Source: Pelargonium tetragonum
Lineage: Eukaryota; Streptophyta; Magnoliopsida; Geraniales; Geraniaceae
Length of the DNA: 50,614 nt
Direction: 5' to 3'
Assembly: GCA_036897445.1 (NCBI GenBank)
Contig: JAYMTL010000137.1
Coordinates: 1 to 50,614, forward strand
Position numbers and translations under genes: made by a program. The notes beneath the pieces are model-generated. The model was not told where the DNA came from and searched no databases. It worked only from the letters and a program-made list of their open reading frames with translations. Each line of letters opens with the position of its first letter. Position 1 is the first letter of the stretch. Shown one piece after another: positions 33,111 to 47,329 of this stretch.

Positions 33111-35984
33111 AGAAAACCAGGGCTAATAAAAGAGTAATTAAAGTAGAGTCTTTTCCAAGTACAAGGTTTCATATAGAGCTAGGTATTCTTGTTGAGTTTG
33201 TATGCTTACGATAGGACCCAGTAAACTCAGGAAGTGTGAATTCTAATCTAAATGTATGTTAAAAGGGTAGGGATTCTTTTGTTTTTCGCGAATAAAAAAT
33301 GAAATTTATAGAGGGGCCCAAAATTGCACTTTCTGCAAAGCCTTAACCGGTTTTAAAAATAGAGAAGGTTAATAAGAGTTCTCGGACTTGGGAAAATGAA
33401 GTAAAAAGAGAGTCTAAAGAATAGAAATCCAGTAGGTTATATCATAAAGAGAGTCCTTGCATTTTTGCTTTTACGGGGATTTACAGGAAATTAAGGGAGT
33501 TCCTTCTTTTGTTCTTCATCAGGTATGGGTTAGTTTATGAAAGATAGGAGATTTTTAGTCTATTTATTAGTAGCTTTTAGGTTTAGGGATCGGAAACGTA
33601 GTAAGAAAGCTATGAGATGCGGAGTAACAGAAACAAGTAGGGTAATACAAAAGCAGGCTGTCTGTTAGGTTAAGGAACGACTTACTAATCTTGATATAAC
33701 AGGCCCGTCCAAGGCGGCTTGCTGTATAGGTGCTGCTAGACATGTCCCAGATGAGTTGCCTTTAAAATAAGAGTTTAATAAGTAGGAAATGTTGAACGGA
33801 TTACTCTATTATATTAATGTATAGAGAAATTTCGGTAAGTATATGAAAGTGAACCTCCGTGCTTGGTTACTCGTTAGAACTCAGAATTTTGGGTAACCCG
33901 AAGTGGCAAGGCTTTGCAATATTATAAATTAGAATTAGAAGAGAATCCTTGTACTTTGGAGTTTATAGCTTAAGCTCCAGGGAGGGGAGTTTGACTTTTA
34001 GGCAGGGTTTTGACAAGCAATATTAAAGGAATTTTCTATTGAAACCGGGTAAAGAATATAGAAAAGAGTTTAATAAAGTTGATAAAACTCTAAACGACTA
34101 AAGTTACAAGTCGAGAGATGAAATCGAGAGGCTTAAAACTGAATGTAATAAATTTCCCGAATACTTTCAAGGGGTGGATTCACATTAAATCTTTTGATGC
34201 ACAAGGAACCTTTCTTTTCTAATAAATTACGGCAAGTCTAACCCCTCACCCCATTTCGAGGAGGGCCTAGATAAGGCACGCCCTTGTGTAAAATACTTCA
34301 TAATAGTTGTTTAGCACTCTATAGTTAATTGCTTATTTGGACCTATCTACAGGATCCTGTAACTGGGGGCATATATACCCTTTTACTGAAAAGTAAACAC
34401 AGGACCATATCATAATTTTTTGGCTTACTAAGATAGCTTCTAAAGGTTACTCCTTGGTAAATAGTCACTTTATACTGATTAATAAAGTTGGATTCAACTC
34501 CTATTTTTGCGTGGATAGAAGGCAGGTTTAATCGCAGGAATTTTTGTCCTTTTATATTAGCCAGAGCCATATGAGTCTTAAAAACAAGGGACTACCGGAT
34601 ACATTCCATTTTTCTAGGGCCTCAAGAAACAGCGTATCCGCCAAGCGAGATTTTTATAGGTTAGCAACTTTAAGGAAACAACGGGGAAACCTTTAACCTC
34701 CTTTTAGTATACCTTTCTCCGGATTTGGTTTTTGATAACTTTTATTAAATTTTTCTCAGATAAGGAAGAGTTATCTTATGCGTTTTTATGCCTGTTTTCC
34801 ATACGTTACTTCGCAGAATTGCAGCTTATATCTGTGTTTAGTTTACTTGTGATAATAATAAAAAAATAGAAGTTCGAGATATTTCCTTAATTGTTACCAA
34901 CATGGGGGTTCTAACCTGACCCGTACTTCCTTTCCTAAGCTTGTATTAAAGAGTAAAGAATTTGTTAAAGATCAATCTAGAATAGCTTGTTTTTACTAAG
35001 GAATTGGAAAGATTAAAAGAAGGTGTTTAAAACGTAAAGGCAGTAGCTATAAACTTCTAAAAAATTAGAATCGCTTAGATAGAACTAAATAATTAATCGG
35101 TGTCCCCTTTGTGGACTATAGTGTAGCCCCTTTACGATCCTATATGTTTGTAAATGGACAACGAACCTCTAACTGAAGTATGTAAAGCGAAACCTATAAA
35201 AAGGTATACCGGAGGGTTCCAGTCCTGTCATCACAGTAAAAATAGCTTAAGGGTTCCTTTTTAGTATCCCGCTTGTAACATGAAATTTAGAGCGAAAGAA
35301 AAGAGAAGGGTATCCATGTCAGTAAAAAGCCAGGTTATAGTTAAATTACTTACTACAAAGCCCCTTTTTGTTTTGGGTCGAGATTCCCTTTTTATTCCTA
35401 TACGGGTCCTGCTATTGTATCTGATTAAGCTTTAGAGAATTCAGGGACTCCTCCCCGAAATTGAAAGTTCTCCAAAATATCCGGAATTAAGAGCCTCTTC
35501 CTTTATTTAACAGGGTTTATTAGCTAGGTACTTAGTACTCCTCTTTTTGTCTTCCAACACCTTTCTGATTTGGGGGAGTCCTTGCTTCAGGATCCTGGTG
35601 CTAATAAAATAAATTAAGAAATGCGTATAAAGTTTTTCGTGGAACTCCGCTTGTCAAGTCCACAAAAGATATTTTAAAGTAAAAGTAGAATTTTGTAGAA
35701 AGTTTTTCTTTGGATTTATGTGTCCTTAAATATCTTTTAAAAAGGAATTTCGAAAGTCTCTTTCTTTTATGTCTCCTATTCTGGATATTGCAAAGGAAGG
35801 TATTGTAAATACTCTATACTTATCTATAATATACTAAAAAACTCTAAAATACCTATTATTCTACTAGCTAATATACCCTTTCCTTATTACAAATTAGGTA
35901 CACTAAGGACGAAGTTTTAATACCTGTAAGAACGATCTCAGAAGAATATAGAGTTAAGTAGATGCTCTAAGGTATACAAAGAGA
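33111..35984. other. Gene-free AT-rich DNA
   Basis: No gene. The minus-strand frame 34570-34343 (75 codons) has no recognised motif. GGATCC at 34352 and 35590. From about 35800 TA-rich words (ACTAAAAAACTC, CTAGCTAATATACC) announce copy L6. Confidence 0.7.
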
Positions 35985-36035
35985 CTCGTAAGACTTCCTA
36001 CCCTCCCTTCGCTATGCTTCAGTCGGGACATCTAA
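35985..36035 (+). mobile_element. LTR-like fragment, copy L6
   Basis: CCCTTCGCTATGCTTCAGT at 36005-36023, then CGGGAC. Copy L7 has CCCTTCGCAATGCTGCAGT at 40947-40965 (two differences in 19), and L3 has TTTCTCGCAAAGCTTCAGTC. The GATAAAC block is not found after it, so only the middle of the family unit remains. Confidence 0.45.
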
Positions 36036-39000
36036 GGTATACGCGCATGCATGGGCCTACTTTTTCCCCGGGGACTATACACATATTATAGCCCCAGGTA
36101 TAGTATTTTAAAGGACATACTCTCCCAGGCTTATCATTAGAATTTGAATTAGCTAAACTTCCTTTAATTTCTTTTAGGTAGAAAGGTCTAGCACAACTTA
36201 CTTGGGAATACTACATAGGGGATTCTCTTTGAAGGGCTTAACTGGGGTTGCGATTGGGGTATAAAAGCAAGGTCAATCCTAAAAATTTGATGAACTTAAA
36301 ATTCTTACACTAGAAAAAAATAGGAGCACAAGTAGTCTGCGATTATTCTGTCCCTTTACGTATTCTAGAGATTCTATATGAAAAGTCCTAAGTGTTCACT
36401 AATATAGATTATAGAGCGCCCCTTTTTCAGCAAAGAGTTCTTGTGCCCTGTTAGAACAAATTAAGAGGTTCTTGAAATCAGAGTATGGAGACCTTGTCCT
36501 ATGATATTGTTGGCTAAAATTTTCGTTTAGTTATAGTTATAATAAAGTGACTCCAAATATGAGAGAGAACAAATTCCCTTGTAGAATAATATGGAAGCTC
36601 TGCAAGAGGTGTTGTAGGTTCTCTATAAACCAAAATCTATCAGGAACTAATACTTCTTTATTTACTCTACGAGGTTGGGATATAACAAAGCACTTCTTAT
36701 AACGAGATTTGACACTAAATTAAGCTTTTTCTTTTGGAAGTTAAATGAGACAAGAGTACCCTTGACTAAACAAAGGTTTTCCTCCTACTTATTATCTAAT
36801 CTTCATTTTTCTGGAAGGGAGTCAAAGATGCTAAAGTGTATTTATAGAATCTTCCTAATGGAGTTAAATTCTCTATGTAAGAGCCAATTAACACCGCAAT
36901 ACAAATTATATAAGGAATTAAGTCTTTCCTTTTCTTGTTAAAAAATCTCTGACATTTTTTTTACACTTTATATACTAAAAGGGAATTTTAAGCTAAGAGC
37001 ATTGGTTTTGGAATCTAAAAAGGATTTAACCTTGTTATAAAGGCATGCCCTAATTTTTTACTCTTGTTTATAGAGAACCCCGGCTTCCCTTACTGGAAGA
37101 GGTATCCATAAGTAACTACTTTTTGTTTGGAATAGCCCATCGTCGGCTTTCCACAGGGTTTTCTAATTTTATAAGAGTCCTTGTCATTAAGGTAAGGTAT
37201 ATTAGCGTTGTCTGTCAAGCGCAGGGTTTTCGGCGATAAGAAAGGAAAATACATACCAAAACTTACTTATGTCAACCTTGATTATCTTCCTGGATTCGTA
37301 TAGCATCTTTCAAGTGTCAGTACACACTTTGGCTTGTTAATTAAATTTGGATAATCTCAGAGCTGTCTACTAAAAAGATTAGACTTTTTTGTTTACTTTT
37401 CGTATTCCTTATGCTAAAAAAACTCGTTTAGCAATTACAAGGCATTCCCACCGATAAGGAATCACATATATAGAACCCTCAAAAGCTGCGCTTCAATAAC
37501 TCTGGGTAAGATACATTTTAGGCACTTTAATTAAAAAGAGCCCCTCTCTATTTCTCTTATATAAGAAATAAGGAAGTCCTGCTTGTCTATTAGTTTTACA
37601 GGTAATTTGTCTTTTTAGATAACCTGTATTATCAGCCATCTCGTAAGGTATTACAAAAGAATTGTCTAAGTTCAAACTATAGATTTGTAAAAGCCCTTTA
37701 GTTACCCAATAAACCTATAAACCTCCCTAAACAATTAAATTTCAATTTTAAAATAAGATTCTATCCTTAGAAGTTCTTAAAAAAACTTTTTTTGGTCATT
37801 GAATATATTGATTTGAATAACTTACTGTATAGAGGGCTCTGAAAATCCTTTGTTAGTTAAAAGCTCTCTTGCTAAAGCCACTCCTTCTATTACAAAGAGG
37901 GTTTCTCAATTTCGTTTAAGGGACTCCTATCACTAATCATTAACTCAAGGGCACTTCAATATCTAGGAAGTATTACCGAAATTTCCTTTCTTGTTACTTT
38001 TTAACTTTGTCTTGAAAGATCATCACGTGTTACAGATTACAAATTCTTAATCAACCGGAAAACTCTATCTATAGACTATAGAAAAGGTAAAAGCTTTCAC
38101 CAAGCTTTATGAGTTTCTTTTAGTTTAATATCTACTGAGCTGGACTTTTCCCACCCTATCGGTTTTTGGCAGGCAAGGTTTTAAAATTAAGAATATAAAT
38201 AACGTATGAATTTTAGAGAGTCTAATAAAGGGCTAAAAGTATCTAGTATAAGGTCCGGAAAGAGTCTTGTATACGTAATTTCTACTTATGCTTCATTTTA
38301 TATTATCAACAGACACCCTTTCATTTTGATACCTATTTTGATGCATTCCTTGTAAGTTAGGCGCCTCCATAAGTTTATTTTAACCCAGGTTTACTTATGT
38401 TAACCTTTTTTGATTTTATAGTACTTAACAGAATTTCTAGGATGCCCAGCAAGCAGTGCGAGTTAATCCTTGAGCAGAGGGAAACTAACCCGCAAATTTA
38501 TCTAGAGCTCTCCCTAGTTATCCCTTTTCTTTATTATGAATAACAAACGGAAAAATATGTTAGGAAAAAGTCTGCTTTGGTATAAGGATATATAAAACTA
38601 CATTGTACTTACTAAAGAGTTAGCACTCGTAGTACGGGACTTTGTACAAAAGGTTTCAACGAATTTACTGGATTTCCTGACAAGTATGCTTATTTAAATT
38701 AGATGTCTAATAGACCGGAACTCTTGGGGCAGTGCCTGGACCAATAAAAAGGCTTTAACTCACCGATTTTTCCTGAATTGCAATTAATCGGGTTTACAAA
38801 CAATTAAAAAGTGTCACTTTGTACTCTTTGTTACGCGGGCTGCACTTTTGAGAAAAAGATGAAGTACTTTAGAAGTTTCCTAGAACTAATATTAGATATA
38901 AAAAGACAAGACTTGAAATTTTTGTGCTCTAATTTAGGGGTTTTCCTGTGCTAGGATTTTACTTAGTTTTTTATAAAGCACTGTGTATCTTGAGACCCTT

Positions 39001-40129
39001 CTGTGACATAAATAAGGGGAGGATAGACTGAGCTCAGTATTAAGATTCAAAGTCAATCACTGCATATGAAGTGGTCCTTTTTGACATCTACTATACTTAG
39101 ATTAAGAAATTAGGGGATTTTCTAACAGAAGCTAAAGTTATTCATATTAAGGACTTTTTAGTGTGTAAGGGTTTAACTATCCAATAAACTATAAAGGCAT
39201 AGAAAAGAATTTCTATATAAGGCAAACCCCTTTTTATGAGAAGTAAGGAATTCCTTTAACAACAGTTAGCGAAAGATCTCGGTATCAATACGAAAAAGGC
39301 CTAAGTTTTCCCTTTATTACTAAAAGAAAAGGGAGGGAGCAACAAGAAATTGATAAAATTTCCCGGACCCTTTTTTTAAGATTCCCAGTCAACTCCTGGT
39401 ATAATAAGTAAAGTAGCAGCCCCATTACATTATATATCTTTTTTATTACCTCACGGAAAGTCTGGTTAGGAGGACTTTACCATTTCTTGTCAATTTTAAT
39501 TTAATTTAAAGGCTCCCTGCATTTGTATTTACAGGCTGATAATTAATTTATTAGAGTGGTAAATTTCACACGAAAGTTGTCGAATCCTTGTGTTCTATAC
39601 TCTGTTAAGCTAGAGATTTTTAAAGTCTTATTGTATTGATACTCTTAAAAAATTAACTCTATGAAAACCTGTTAGAAAGAAAAATATTAACGTTTATGGC
39701 TCACTACAAGAACGCTTTTCTAAAAAAGGGTCCTCCCCAACTAAAAAGGGCGCCCAAAAGTTGCTTAAAATAAGACGCATTCCGTCAAGGTCAAAACTTT
39801 TTTGAACTTGTGGTATCCGCCCCGTGTGCTGAGTTTCTATAGAAGAAGTAAGCCCTAACTTTCGTCGAGATAGACTGAAATCCGTCACCCTGCTAAAAAG
39901 GGGAGGGTTGCTTAAAAGATTAAGCCAAACATAAGCTAGGAATGTAAATAGATTCTCAAGATTATCCTAAAGTAGAGCTCTCTAGGCGGACCCTTTTCTG
40001 ACTCAGTAATATTATAGAAAAGGGTCTAGTATACCCCAGTGTAGTAAAAAATGAGAATTCCCTATAAAAAAATCAAAGAAAAGCGCTTTCCAAATATAGG
40101 AGTTCTTGTTTCTATTGTCTTATACTTAC
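36036..40129. other. Gene-free AT-rich DNA
   Basis: No gene. GCGCATGCATGGGCC and CCCCGGGG near 36051-36080 are local GC clusters. The frames at 36675-36941 (+, 88 codons), 37493-37675 (-) and 39694-39888 (-) lack any recognisable domain and have background composition. Confidence 0.7.
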
Positions 40130-40540
40130 TCTAGTTATTATAGTCTTAATCTTTAGTACCTATTGTATGTAGGAATTTTGTCTATTAGCGTTTTTTGTAT
40201 TATTAGTTAGTAATAGAATAGTACAGGTAATACAAAGACAAGTCAAACTACTTTTTGTGAAAAACAGAGTTAGCCCTACAAGGGAAAAAGCCTTTTATTG
40301 ATTTTACATTTACATGTATAGTGGACTAAAAAAGGATCGGAATTGGAAGCACTTATACTAACAAATTACTAGAATTTCATTTGATTGAAGTGGCAGCTTC
40401 GTGGGTTCAAATCTCTTAGACTCCTTGTTGGGAGCGCCCCATAGGCCTATTGTAGCTATAGTAAGTATAGTAATTTATAGATAGTTAGTGGTGTAGTTCT
40501 GTAATAAATAGAGAGAGCTAAAGTATAAGAGTCTAAGGGT
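40130..40540 (-). repeat. TA-rich DNA with G-over-C skewed blocks
   Basis: The line from 40441 holds 14 G and 4 C, and 40190-40230 has the same look (TTAGTTAGTAATAGAATAG). These resemble the minus-strand skewed block at 18291-18535. GGGTTCAAATC at 40403 is a B-box-like word with no clear A-box. No CAGTCGG block was found nearby on the minus strand, so this may be an orphan part of the family. Confidence 0.4.
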
Positions 40541-40901
40541 TGCCTCTCATATTCCCAAGTTCTTTTGTTTCCGATTCCAGATGTTAAGTAAATAGTAAAG
40601 GGTCTTTAGGAGTTTTCTAATCTTGGTCTAGTCTAAAGTCATTTTAGTTTAAAGTAATGACAGGTAAATCTGTGATTTAGAGGGTTTTTTTACAATTGAG
40701 GGAAGTATCATCCTTTTCTAAGAAAAGCTGCAAAGGCTGATGAAACAGGGCTACACAGAAAAGCCGGGAAGTCTAAGTGCTATCAAAAGAAGTATGAGCT
40801 TTCAAGAAGGGTTTACAGAATAGGGGAGTTCGGGTATAGTTCTAATGACTAAGAATATAGGTAAGCAGAAGAGAAAAAGCAAGTAAGTCATAAGAAGTTG
40901 G
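40541..40901. other. AT-rich DNA upstream of L7
   Basis: No gene. Plus strand is purine-rich from about 40730 to 40900 (GAAGGGTTTACAG, AAGCAGAAGAGAAAAAGC), possibly decayed coding DNA, but no frame is convincing. Confidence 0.5.
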
Positions 40902-40985
40902 TGTCTATAGGGTGTGAATGTACTTACTGAAACTACTCCTAACAATCCCTTCGCAATGCTGCAGTAAAGCAGTAAGGTAGAACAT
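40902..40985 (+). mobile_element. LTR-like fragment, copy L7
   Basis: Starts TGTCTATAGGG at 40902, then GTACTTACTGAAACTACTCC, then CCCTTCGCAATGCTGCAGT at 40947-40965 and AAAGCAGTAAGG. The order matches L1 (TGTTATAG, GTATGTATTC, CAGT) and the middle block matches L6. The CGG after CAGT is lost. Confidence 0.45.
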
Positions 40986-40989
40986 TTCT

Positions 40990-41170
40990 CTTTCTCCTTA
41001 ACAGACTCCTCTATATACTAGTAATACTAGTAACAACAAAGAGAAGGGGTAATAACTTTAATACGAACAGAACTACTAGAACCCCTAATATAAGATAGAC
41101 TTTTATCTATCTATATCTCTACTATACAATAGCTATAATAAGTAATGCTATAAAGAGATAGTAACAAAGG
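40990..41170 (+). repeat. C-skewed TA-rich block after L7
   Basis: TATACTAGTAATACTAGTAAC at 41013-41033 contains a doubled ACTAGTAA word. CTATCTATATCTCTACTATAC near 41107 is nearly G-free. Same position relative to L7 as the block after L4. Confidence 0.4.
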
Positions 41171-44100
41171 ATTTCCATAAGATTTATTTAGGACTTCTAT
41201 TTTATTTAAGAGGCAATTTTCCAGGGGTATTGCTCTAGTTCTACAGTAATAAGGAAACCCCAATCCAATAAATAAAAACCAGGCAAAAGAATCCCCAAAA
41301 AGGGCAAGGAAGTCTCTATTCCTTTTGAAAATTATACAAAATTTTCATATGATGCTTCCCTGAAAGAGAAGTTTACTCGAAAAATGAAAGATGTTTAAAG
41401 TAACCCCTATTCTAGATAAAGTTTTCACGGCAGCTGCAAGAATAGCTCGGCGAAACCCTTTTCCTTTTACTAAAGCTGGTGTAGTCCAAATGAGATGAAT
41501 GGATCTCTAAATCTTGTAAAATACCAAGAAATTTTCATTCTCTCTTCTCAGGAAAACTTTTTAGGGACATACCCATGAGGTTAAGGTTTCCTTATATAAA
41601 GACCCCAGATTTACTTCGTGTTGAGAAGAAAATGCCAAGTGATTTTTTTAGTTTCTTTACTTTTAGGGTTTCATTTTTTATGTCTTTTACCTTGTATCAT
41701 AAGACTCTTATATGTTTTTCAAAGAGTACAAATCCGGGGTGTTAAGAACTTCTATCTAAAGGGGTCATAGATATAGAATGGATTCTCTCGCGTGAATTTC
41801 CGTATTCCTGACTTCCAATATTTTTATTACTTAACAACGTTTTTAGTCTCTAAAAAACCCCGGAAAAGGGGATAGAGTTTCTGCAACAACAAAAATACGA
41901 GAGTATAGGATAGGGCTCCCAACTCGTATTTAACAAAAAGATTTTAAACAGGAACTCCTTTGACAATTTGACAAAGGGGGAGATCTCTCAGGAGAAAAGT
42001 AAGGAGCAACTCCTGTATTTTACTTTTCTTTGTAACCCTTAACAAAAGCTTTTAAGGATTTCTTACTTTTTGTAAAAACTAAGTATATTTATTTCTTCTT
42101 TATTTACTCTAGATTCCTAATCAACTACAAAAAATCCCTGTCTTTAACAATAACCCAGGTTACCTTTTTCTTTAAAAAGCCTAAATTTGATTTAACATTT
42201 CTAGTTCTTTGCTTTGTGACTGACTACTTAAAAACTGGATTAGAAGCAAACAAATAACTTTAGCTTTGCTGTTTTTAACTCGAACGAGAATTTGAAAGCG
42301 GCCTTACTTCTATTTACTTTAACTAAATCCCTATGGGTAGTCAATCCTACTTATTTACGAGTGTTTCCCTACAAATGGGATTGCGGGATAAACTAAGTGT
42401 TAATTAGTTGCGGGTCTTAGGCTAGTACTTTTCATTTAATATCAGATAAAATAAATAATATTTGCTACCCTAAGGGAAGTTGAATCCTTGTCATTTAAAA
42501 CTGTCTATTCTATAGTGAATGCTTTTCCCGGGCGTGAGGGTTCTCCAAAGTAAACAGGAGTTCCGCCTGAGTTGTAAACAAGCGTCTTAGTCCCTATTAT
42601 ATGCCCGATAAGAGTCCTTCTTTTTGTTATCTTGATAAGAAATATGGATTGTCACACAATATTTTTATAGGTTTGGGTATAAACTTGTAGAGTAGTAATA
42701 ACTAAGACTAACAGCTAGCGTAGCTTCGGGTCCCTCCGTTTTGAAGTATACTTTTATAGTTTTACTCATTTTAAAAGGGTACTCTTTGCATGGGTTCCTG
42801 AATACTTTTGAACTCCTTGAGACTTCCTTAGAGGCAATTCTAAGCTTTAGCTTGATATTAAAACCGGATACCGAGGGCTTGGTTGGTGAGCACAAAAAGA
42901 GTCCTTTCACAAAAAACACAAGGATAACTTCTGTCCTAGCAGGGGTACCCGTCTTAATCTTAAGGGCGTTCCAAAAAGATCTAATGGGTTATAATTTGCT
43001 CAGTCATAGGGATTCTTTTTATCGAAGAATGATTTTTAGATAGAGAAGAATTTGAATAGGGGTTAGACTAAGGGTATTACAACATTACGCAGGGCATGAG
43101 CGCTGAAGTCTCTAAAAGTCATATATACATATCTAGTTTAATCTTTATCAAGTCTTTCTTTTCCCTTTGTCTTTAAGTTAAGTGTGGTATGTAAAGGAAT
43201 CCACAGGAATCACATAAGTGCAACTACTCTACCTTTCTCTTTTGTGAATGGAAGGGCCGAAAAAAGAATACCTCTTAAATTTAATGAACTGTAGTAAAAA
43301 GGGAAGACACCCTTTTCAATTTTAGGTACTTGTGAAAATAAAGTTGTATAAGATTCTCTAGAAAAAGTATATAGGAACCCCTTAATCCCAAATCTAAATT
43401 TTTCTTTCAGTTAAATCTGAATGTGCCAAAGGTTAACCAAGGATTCCTTGTTTAAGAGCGTATTGCTTAGCTAGTCCTTAAGTTTATTCATTCTTCTGAA
43501 GTAAGGTTAATATACAAGTGTTTGGGAGTTCTGTTTAATGAAATTTCCGGACCTTATAGGGCTGCTGCTTTTCTATTTGATATCCCGACCCTCGCAAGCT
43601 TTTATTTCTCAGCTTTGAGTGTTCCCATGGGGATGCTCAATTTTAATTCTTAATCTTAATATACTACTGTATTCAGGATTAGATCCTATTTACTAAAGTT
43701 CATTTTTGAATAGTAGCCCTCCCCTTAACCCTGGAATACTTTAACGTAACAAAACTTTTAATTAAATGTGTGTTGTTATTCGTAAAACTTCCGGACACCC
43801 TTTTTAGTTACCCAAGTTTCAACTCTTATATAGAGTATTGAGTAAGCCTTATAAATAAAAAGCTGGCACACTTCTAGACAAAAGGGTTTGATATTCTATA
43901 CGTAGAATATACTTCAACAGTAATTTACGTCATATTATTTCGAAGCGGGATCCCCCTGTTTTGTTATAGGAATTCGACTAAATAACTATATAAATTCTAA
44001 ATTTCTTTAGAAACAAATCTGCCCCCTTTTAGTTAAAACCTTCTTTTTTAAGTTAGATAGACATACAAGGACAAACAACTCCAGTATTTTATAACACTAT

Positions 44101-44400
44101 ACCTAAAATCATCATTAGTATAAACCGCTTTTCTATTTAGAGCTCGAATTCCACTTCTTTGTACTCGTGAGTTTACCAAAAATACTAAAAGTAAAGGCCT
44201 ATTGCGCGAGCGCCTTAGGGGTTCCCGAAAGAAAAACTAAATAGGACGCTTTTTTCAAGGATGTCGGGATATTAATATAAGGAAACTGCCTGAAAAATTC
44301 TGTATGTGCACGGAGCTAAGTTTCTTAAAAATTTTTTAGTGTATAGAGGGGCTTTTTAATAAACTAAGAAGTCTTGTTTTTGCAATTTCAGGGAATCCAA
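41171..44400. other. Gene-free AT-rich DNA
   Basis: No gene could be supported. The longest start-to-stop frame in the window lies here (42741-43043, +, 100 codons), with an overlapping minus-strand frame at 42665-42919. Neither shows a known domain. Confidence 0.65.
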
Positions 44401-47329
44401 TTTACTAAAGTTTTTTGTATTGGAAATTGCTTGTACTAGTGCTCTCAGTAGCTTTGGTTTATATATCATTCAGGTCTTGTCAAGCCGTGCTTAGTATTCG
44501 GCCAACTAAAAAGTCCTGCGTGATTAAGGTAAGTAAGAAGGCCCAAGGAATTTTTATTCGGATAGGCTTGAGTAAGATCCACAGGGAGCCTTATTTAGCC
44601 TAGTATGCATAAGTTCCTTTTTTAGCTTTAAAAGGGGTTTCTCTAGAGTTTGTTAGTTGATTTAGTAAGCTTTTTTGTTATCTTTATTACATATTTTTGT
44701 CTAAGAGCTTCTTATGATCAGACATTGAAAGATCTTAGCATAAGCCCAGGCATCTAATCAAGGGGCGTTTATAAGAAAAAGGGTTCTTCGTCAAGAAAGC
44801 ACGTAATATGCTGTTTCGAATCTTAAAATTTTTTTTGTTGTAATAAAATTTTGAGAGTGAGTTGCTATTTGGATCCGACAACCCTTACTTTAAAGTTTTT
44901 TATTCAGTGCTCTGAACTTCAGTTTTGTCTGTAGTTTTTGATTAACAGGATACTCCTTTTACAAATTTTACAGAATAGGCCCTTAAAATAAGAGCTGAAA
45001 ACCCCCGACACTGTAAGTAGAGTAAAGAGAGTTCCCTTAGCTGGCCTATAAATAAAAATTTTATTCAGTTTATCTTCAAAGCTTTTCGTGTTCGAAAAGG
45101 TCCCCCTTTAAAGGGGCAATATACAAAGTTAACTTAGCAATATCTATCGGGTTTAGTACAATAAGTAGGGGTGCCGTGGATACCGCGAAGTCTTTTAGTC
45201 AAATATTAGGAAACTTTTATCATAATGTTGGGAACCCCTAAATAACTTATGCAGCTAGTTTTGGGTTTAATATCCTTGTGATACACAATTTTTAAGGGCC
45301 GTAGCTAAGGTAAAATTCTAAATTCCTATTTTATTAATAAGGAGTTCTATTAGAAAACTAAAAATGAAGTAAAGGCACACTGAATATAAGACTTCACAAA
45401 ATAAAGACTCTGATTTCGGCAAGGTTAACGCCAGGAAGTCTAACTTTTAAGGTTATAGAGAAAGGAGTTTAGATAACGAAAAGACTTACCCAAGTGTCTG
45501 TCCCTCTACCATCCAAATTATGATTTAGCCCAGGAAAGAGTATAAAAACAAAGCCCAAGAAGGGGTTTTCCTGTTATTGGTATAATGGAATCCAGAGAAA
45601 AGCGGCCCCTGATGAAGAGAAAGCAGTCAAAGTTTCTAGTAGCTCTAGCTTTTTAGGTATAAAGTTTAGGGTTTGCACAAAGTGAGGGCTCCCTAATTCC
45701 CCCCTTTATACTCGGACTTAATCCTTGGAGACACAGCATATAGCTAGTATTCTGAGAGTTGACTTTTTTGCTTTTAATGAGAAGTATAGGACACCTTCAT
45801 AAATTCAAATTTCATCTAGGAGACATTGGTTTAACTATTTAGTGCGAATTGGGGCATCTAGTTGCTGCCTCCTTCTTAGTTCCGGGGTTGGAACCTCGGT
45901 ATTTAGGTCGGTTAAATGGATCTAAAAGTCTAAAGCATAAGTTTTGACTTTGGCTAGGTACTGTTGATTTGTATTTGAAAGGACCCTATATAGGATTCGA
46001 GCTTACTAGAATCTTGAGTTGTCGGTATACTATATAATAAGATATTACAGATTTCGGGGGAAAGGTAGGGTAAACAAAACTATTAAGATAAGAGTCCCGC
46101 GAGAGAGTCTAAAATCATAGGTATTCTGCTTTAGAATTTATTACACTACACCGAAATGCTATATTCTTGGAATAGCAACCAGATCAAAAGCCTAGTAGCA
46201 GTCCTAATGCATTCAAGTCCGTATCGAAGCTTGCTAAACTTTTTGAGTTGGAGCTTATGGATAGTGATATGAAATCTAACTCAAAGTAAGCAGAATATAT
46301 CCCGTATGTTATGTAAACAAAGCTTCTAAATACTTTAGTTAGCCGTGAACAAAGTTACAGTTTTATGCGACCAAGAAGCGTAGAATTCCTATAGCTATTA
46401 CAGAGTCCGCAGCCTGCTTAAGTCTTTTTAGGCTTAACCAACCCTATCTCTTTTATAACCACAACGAATTAGTGCTTGGGTTTTTGCGGGGTTAACTGTT
46501 GGCACCATTACCTTAGGTCTTAATAAAGTATAAATCTAGTTATAGAATTGAGATGTAGTTTTGTATTTTAGTGCTTCCTTCTTCCCCCGTGTTTGATTTA
46601 CAGAGAGGTATTACCTTACACAAGTTGGAGCAACTAAGGATTACATAACTGTACTGGGATGGGGGCTAGGTCTTGGGATTATAGGAATCTAAAAACCAGA
46701 AGGATTCTTGCCCGATTGGGGTTAAAAAATTAGGAGCAGCTTTCTTAGATTCTAATTTCAAAAAGGGCAGTCTTATTTTTACAGGATCCAATAGAAATTT
46801 CTTTTTAGCTTACAAACTACAGAAACTTATACCCTTTTTAATACTTATGGATTCCCGGAATTCCTTGGTAGAGTTAAAAACCTCGGGATGTCACAGACTC
46901 AAATCTAAGTTTAGGACAATCTTATCAAAAAGAAAGATTACCCATTAACCAAAATTTCTTTTGTTTGGACATTAAATTTCTAAGATTGCCGGATTTTCGA
47001 AACCTTACGAACAGGGAAATTATCTTGAGTTAATACAAGCTATATAAATCGGATTTCCTTGCTGGGTTTCTTTCCTAGGGATTGCACACAAAAGCGGGGA
47101 TCCTCTTCAGTTGAATTGTCAATAGGAATACCCCCTATCCTTTTTGGCGGGAGTATATATTCTTAGCTTTCTTTTTTAACTTAGTAAAGAACGAGACTGC
47201 CCCTTTTCCGTAGTAATAGAAACAATTTGAATAAAAAGGAGGGTGTCTTCTGCGTGTGTTATAATTTGTTTCGCTGCTTTTACAAAACGGTTTTATACTT
47301 ATTTACTAAAATTGACCTAGCAGTAATAC
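44401..47329. other. Gene-free AT-rich DNA
   Basis: No gene. A 62-codon frame at 44415-44603 (+) begins with a hydrophobic run, but its composition is that of the background. GGATCC at 44871, 46784 and 47098. Confidence 0.7.

Noticed and set aside
36675-36941. 88-codon plus-strand frame
   Set aside because: Alternative start (TTG), no domain, composition like the flanks.
42741-43043. 100-codon open frame on the plus strand, the longest from a start codon
   Set aside because: At this composition frames of about this size are expected by chance, no motif is recognisable, and an overlapping minus-strand frame (42665-42919) is open too.
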